Origin: Ciborinia camelliae
Lineage: Eukaryota > Ascomycota > Leotiomycetes > Helotiales > Sclerotiniaceae
Direction of reading: 5' to 3'
DNA length: 64,000 nucleotides
Assembly (NCBI GenBank): GCA_025890175.1
Contig: JANPYM010000017.1
Coordinates: forward strand, 666,659-730,658
Positions 60,450 through 64,000 of this stretch are shown in pieces. The notes beneath the pieces are model-generated. The model was given only the letters and a program-made list of their open reading frames with translations, searched no databases and was not told the origin of the DNA. Position 1 is the first letter of the stretch. Every line of letters starts with the position of its first letter. The translations under genes were made by a program, and so were the position numbers.

Positions 60450-62168
60450 TACAGTTAAAAACACAATACAGTATCTCAAATCAAAATAATCGAGTGGCTT
60501 GATAAAATCATTTGACTGTCACCGGTGAGCTCTCGGTAACCCCTCTCCCAACCCCCCTTCAATCAAGCCACCTCCCCATCTCCCCACCCATCTCCCCACC
60601 CATCCCTTTAAACTTAACCCAAACCAAAGCAATTTCAATTCCAAGTCCAAGAAATCCAATTTAATCAAAATCAAACAATATTGCTTCTCCCAACTCGGTG
60701 TCACGGTGCTTCCTAACTTCGTTAGCTGAAGATTTAATTAGCATTTCACCTTTCATCTTAACTCTACATCTCTTGTTATTATTTTCTGGTTGCCTTGTAC
60801 ATATTCACCCCTATCGTCAATTCAACCTCATTCACTATCATCATTCACTTACTATTATTCATGTACCTCCATTATTCTATTCACAATCATTTAGTTAACG
60901 TTATTCAATACCATCATTCACTTGTATCATTCACTCACCATCATTCACTCCCCTCCATCCTAAAATACACCCCATGTGGGATCCCGTTTCCTTCTCACCC
61001 GTCCAACCTCCCTTCCAACCTAACAATAACTAGGTAATAATATAAGATCTCCCCCCCAAGTCCATTCCATTCCATTCCATACCACTCTCAACTTAAATAA
61101 ATATTTATTCAAATAAATAAATAAATAAGATAAATAAGATAAATAAGATAAACAATACCAACTCGAGGACTAAATCCACACAATGGCACACACTCACTCA
61201 CTTCATAATACAATTTACATTAAACTCATGAACTCATGAACTTATAAACTCTTTCAATTTTCTACATCTCAATTAAGACAACAACCCCTCCTTCCCCCCC
61301 CCCTCAAAAAAAATCTCAAAAAAATATCTCAAAACAGGAAATTAAATTACGCGAGAAGCTAAAGACGAGAGACAGTAGAGTGAGTACTAAGGACAGGAAC
61401 TAAGGTAAGGTAAGGTAAGGTAAGCTAACCGATCTATCTCGGCACTGCATCATGCCCATCCATGCATCCATCCATGCATCCGTATACGCCATCCATCCAT
61501 CCATCAAGTATAAGGGTCAAATTGTAACTCCCATCTCGCTCGTGTATTTACAAATTATATCACTCCACTCCAATTCACTCCGATCCACTCCGTTCCACTC
61601 CGCTCCACTGCGAGCCTTCCCCCAAGTAAAGTAAAGTAAACATCCCGCTCTATCATGTACGATCGATCCATCATACCATCCAATCTCTTTGACCGACCCC
61701 CTCAAATATATCGTCAAGTATTTTAAATACGGTTAGCTATCTTCCTTAATACTCATCATCATCACTCTCCTCATCCAGTAACAAGGCCCTATGCCTTCTT
61801 TCCCGCAAATCCTGCTCTAGCCCCCCCTCACTTTCATTATCCGCATAACCCTCACCACCACACAAACTAAGCGCCACGGGCAAAAATACAAGCGCATGAG
61901 TGGCCGCAAAGATGACCAAGGCAAGCCAGATCCGGAAATAATATATTTCGAAAATCTTACTCCGGGTAAACGCCAACACGCTCACTCCCACGAATTTTGT
62001 AATCGTGATGCCGCTAAAGACAGAGCCGCCTACGTTAACGAGAGCTGTCCAGGCACGTGCATCACGGTTGCGGAACTTGTTTTTAGCGCGTTCCATGACG
62101 CTACGCGAGGGGAACATAAAGGCTCGGGCGATGTGGGCGCAGAATTCAACGCCGATTCCCACGCAAAT
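60450..62168. repeat. Duplicate copy B of the NPC1 3' region (right of the gap)
   Basis: The right-hand copy, continuous with the full NPC1 frame. It contains the 3' flank of NPC1 with (CCAT)n at about 61455-61503, AAATAAATAAGAT repeats at 61112-61152 and TAAGG repeats at 61402-61424. Confidence 0.92.
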
Positions 62169-64000
62169 GATAAGGTTGACAAGACTGACTGCGTTGAGGG
62201 AGACGTTGAAGATGGCCATCGTACCGATGATATCGGTGACGATCATAATGACCGTGACTGTTATGACTGCGCCGGTCTTGAGGGACCCGAGAAGAATAGA
62301 TGAGATGAATAGGATGAGGACGAGGGCGGAACAGAGGAGGGTGGCGGTTAGACTGATGATTGAGGTGTATTGGTCGAAGAAGATGTAGTATACGCTGTAT
62401 GGGAATACCTCTAAACCGGACTTTTCACTCATTCCATCTGCGATGCGACGTGCGGAAGCGTATGCGGCAATGAAATCTTCCTGGCTGTGGAGTGGTGTGT
62501 GACTTGTGCGGAAGTGGCTAGCAGAGATGGTATCTCTTTCGGCATCAATGACGAGAGCATTGCCATACGCAGCTTGACCACCCAGAGGGCAGTCATCGTC
62601 TGTTGGAGAAGCAATCCATTTCTCGAGATAATGAATAAATTCTTCGCCCTCGGGCATACCATGTAAGGTAATATTCCATGCCGGGTCACGATTCTCAAAG
62701 CAAGCCGAATTACCTTCAACGCAGCATGAATCCAATGAAGGATCGAGCCAACGGAAATAGTCATCTATCCAACTAGCGGGAGTAGCGGCAATATAAGAAA
62801 TCTCGGGTCTCTTTCTTTCAGACTCCAAAATATTTGTAAGGGACTCTGTTTCGCATGTTGTGAACCGAGAGCAAAGTTGTTGCTGATGCTTACGTTCAGT
62901 GACATTCAACTCCCGCGTGACGAAGTACACTGGAGGTCCCGAGTCAAAATAATCATACAAGTCGTTGAAGTATGGAATGAGATATGAGCCGTCCGGAATG
63001 GCTACACGCTGATCCAAACCCAAAGCAACTTCGGGGATCAATGCAATCGCAGCAGCGAATATTCCAAGAAAAACGACCACGATAACGGTCTTTACTTTGC
63101 GTCCAAGTAAAGCTGGAGCATATGTTTTGCGTATGAATTTCTGGAGGAAGCCTTCATCAGAGCCTTCGTAGAATCTGGAATAGGAACTTCCATTGCCATT
63201 TCCAAGGTGAACTCCCGCACTCTTAATCTGAATGCAAGGAATGCAATCTACACGACGATCCTCAACTCGTCGTTGGTTGAGACAGAGAATGGAAACGAAC
63301 ATGGTGATTTGCAAAATAGCATTGATGAATACGGCACCAGCGGCATAGATTGCAAAGTTTCTAACTGCTGGCATACCAACAAAGGCACCAAGTGCAAATG
63401 CGATAGTCTCAGTAGATGCCGACAAAAGAATGGATGGACCCATTCTTCCAAGCGCTTTGGCAATACGAATCTCAACCATTTCATCTGGATGGCTAGTATT
63501 GACCCTTTCGAATTCGTGCACAATCAAGAATATGTTATCGACACCAACTGCAAGAACTATGAAAGGAATAACCTCAGCGATAATAAGTGTAACCTTGACA
63601 CCTGCAAAAGAGAAGAGACCAATCGATGCTGAGATAGACATTAGTACAATCATGATTCCCACTACTCCTAATGAAAATTTAGATTGGATCAAACAGCTAG
63701 CTGGGTTGCGCATCAATGTTTGGAAGGAGATAGTTGTTGAACCTAGTGCCAAAGATGCATAAAAGAACATGATAATGTAACTGATGACGACAATCTTTGC
63801 ATCGGTGTTTGTGGATTTGTTAAGCTCTTGCTCGAGACTTATTTCAGTTGAAAATGATAGTCTCAGGCCACGCTCACTTGCTTCCTCCTGCAAATGTAAC
63901 AATTCATCTCGAAGAGAGGCTTCCCAGTCCATAGCATGTTCGACTTGAGCTGACCCTTCATCATCATTGTTTACTACCCATGTAATAATCAAGGCAGTAG
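61746..64000 (-). CDS. NCR1: NPC1/Ncr1 sterol transporter, C-terminal part
   Basis: Vacuolar/lysosomal membrane protein that moves sterol from the lumen into the membrane. About 750 residues are in the window and the frame is still open at its edge (TALIITWVVNN near the 5' side), so the N-terminal sterol-binding domain and signal peptide lie outside. Visible parts in order: the start of the lumenal region joined to the sterol-sensing domain (KIVVISYIIMFFYASLALGS, LGVVGIMIVLMSISASIG, IPFIVLAVGVDNIFLIVHEFER), a lumenal Cys-rich domain (CSRFTTCETES, DSCCVEGNSACFE), and the last RND-type bundle (INLIICVGIGVEFCAHIARAF-like, here VNLIICVGIGVEFCAH). It ends with an acidic tail ESDDDEY. No intron was seen in this part. 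The terminal 139 codons also occur in the artefactual copy at 60017-60433. Confidence 0.95.
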   Translation of the reverse strand, partial: TALIITWVVNNDDEGSAQVEHAMDWEASLRDELLHLQEEASERGLRLSFSTEISLEQELNKSTNTDAKIVVISYIIMFFYASLALGSTTISFQTLMRNPASCLIQSKFSLGVVGIMIVLMSISASIGLFSFAGVKVTLIIAEVIPFIVLAVGVDNIFLIVHEFERVNTSHPDEMVEIRIAKALGRMGPSILLSASTETIAFALGAFVGMPAVRNFAIYAAGAVFINAILQITMFVSILCLNQRRVEDRRVDCIPCIQIKSAGVHLGNGNGSSYSRFYEGSDEGFLQKFIRKTYAPALLGRKVKTVIVVVFLGIFAAAIALIPEVALGLDQRVAIPDGSYLIPYFNDLYDYFDSGPPVYFVTRELNVTERKHQQQLCSRFTTCETESLTNILESERKRPEISYIAATPASWIDDYFRWLDPSLDSCCVEGNSACFENRDPAWNITLHGMPEGEEFIHYLEKWIASPTDDDCPLGGQAAYGNALVIDAERDTISASHFRTSHTPLHSQEDFIAAYASARRIADGMSEKSGLEVFPYSVYYIFFDQYTSIISLTATLLCSALVLILFISSILLGSLKTGAVITVTVIMIVTDIIGTMAIFNVSLNAVSLVNLIICVGIGVEFCAHIARAFMFPSRSVMERAKNKFRNRDARAWTALVNVGGSVFSGITITKFVGVSVLAFTRSKIFEIYYFRIWLALVIFAATHALVFLPVALSLCGGEGYADNESEGGLEQDLRERRHRALLLDEESDDDEY

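Noticed and set aside
62429..63762. Frames in other phases over the NPC1 region (both strands)
   Set aside because: Shadows of the long NPC1 frame, which has unmistakable family motifs.

Overview
The window is nuclear DNA of a filamentous ascomycete. Coding regions are split by short introns (about 50-150 bases) with GT...AG ends and CTAAC-type branch points. Several genes belong to fungus-restricted families (UstYa, TOK-type K+ channel, 2EXR, DUF2985, VVD-type LOV protein). Intergenic DNA is full of TAGGTA/GGATGG microsatellites and AT-rich, TE-derived relics. This fits a leotiomycete of the Botrytis/Sclerotinia type, but the species is an inference.

Layout. 1-975 (+): 3' part of a VVD-like LOV blue-light receptor. 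3001-3380: solo Copia-type LTR. 4127-5023 (-): 2EXR protein. 6592-8571 (-): five-exon cytochrome P450. 10298-11065 (-): HPP-family membrane protein. 11825-14399 (-): 13-exon multi-pass membrane protein with a His/Ser-rich tail. 18837-20002 (+): polytopic membrane protein, possibly TLC-like, ending in a 12-bp minisatellite. 24086-25432 (-): secreted Tyr/Gly-rich repeat protein in seven exons, divergent from a UstYa-family (DUF3328) gene at 27457-28489 (+). 28.5-36.8 kb is a gene desert with TE relics. 36847-36999 (-): tRNA-Leu(UAA). 38767-40917 (+): TOK-type two-pore K+ channel. 42145-43257 (+): RGG-rich protein. 48294-49439 (+): DUF2985 membrane protein. 49743-51098 (-): unrecognised protein. 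52.4-56.5 kb holds decayed or uncertain genes, including an MFS remnant. 57153-58414 (+): F-box-like protein. 61746-64000 (-): C-terminal three quarters of NPC1/Ncr1, with its 3' end duplicated across a 10-N gap.

Most striking is the tRNA-Leu(UAA). It has the usual 12-nt anticodon-loop intron and, in addition, a 59-nt D-loop insertion with the signals of a spliceosomal intron (GTAAAT...TACTAAC...CATAG). Exact removal restores a canonical Leu D-arm, and the Pol III A and B boxes are intact. The second point of interest is the Tyr/Gly-rich secreted protein: all six introns are phase 1 and, as modelled, each splits a Tyr codon. It sits head-to-head with a UstYa-type gene, an arrangement that recalls fungal RiPP loci, though the rest of such a cluster is not visible.

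The other genes look like independent housekeeping, signalling and transport genes rather than one pathway. Exon models were made by hand from splice signals and frame continuity. Functional names rest on recognised motifs, not on database searches.
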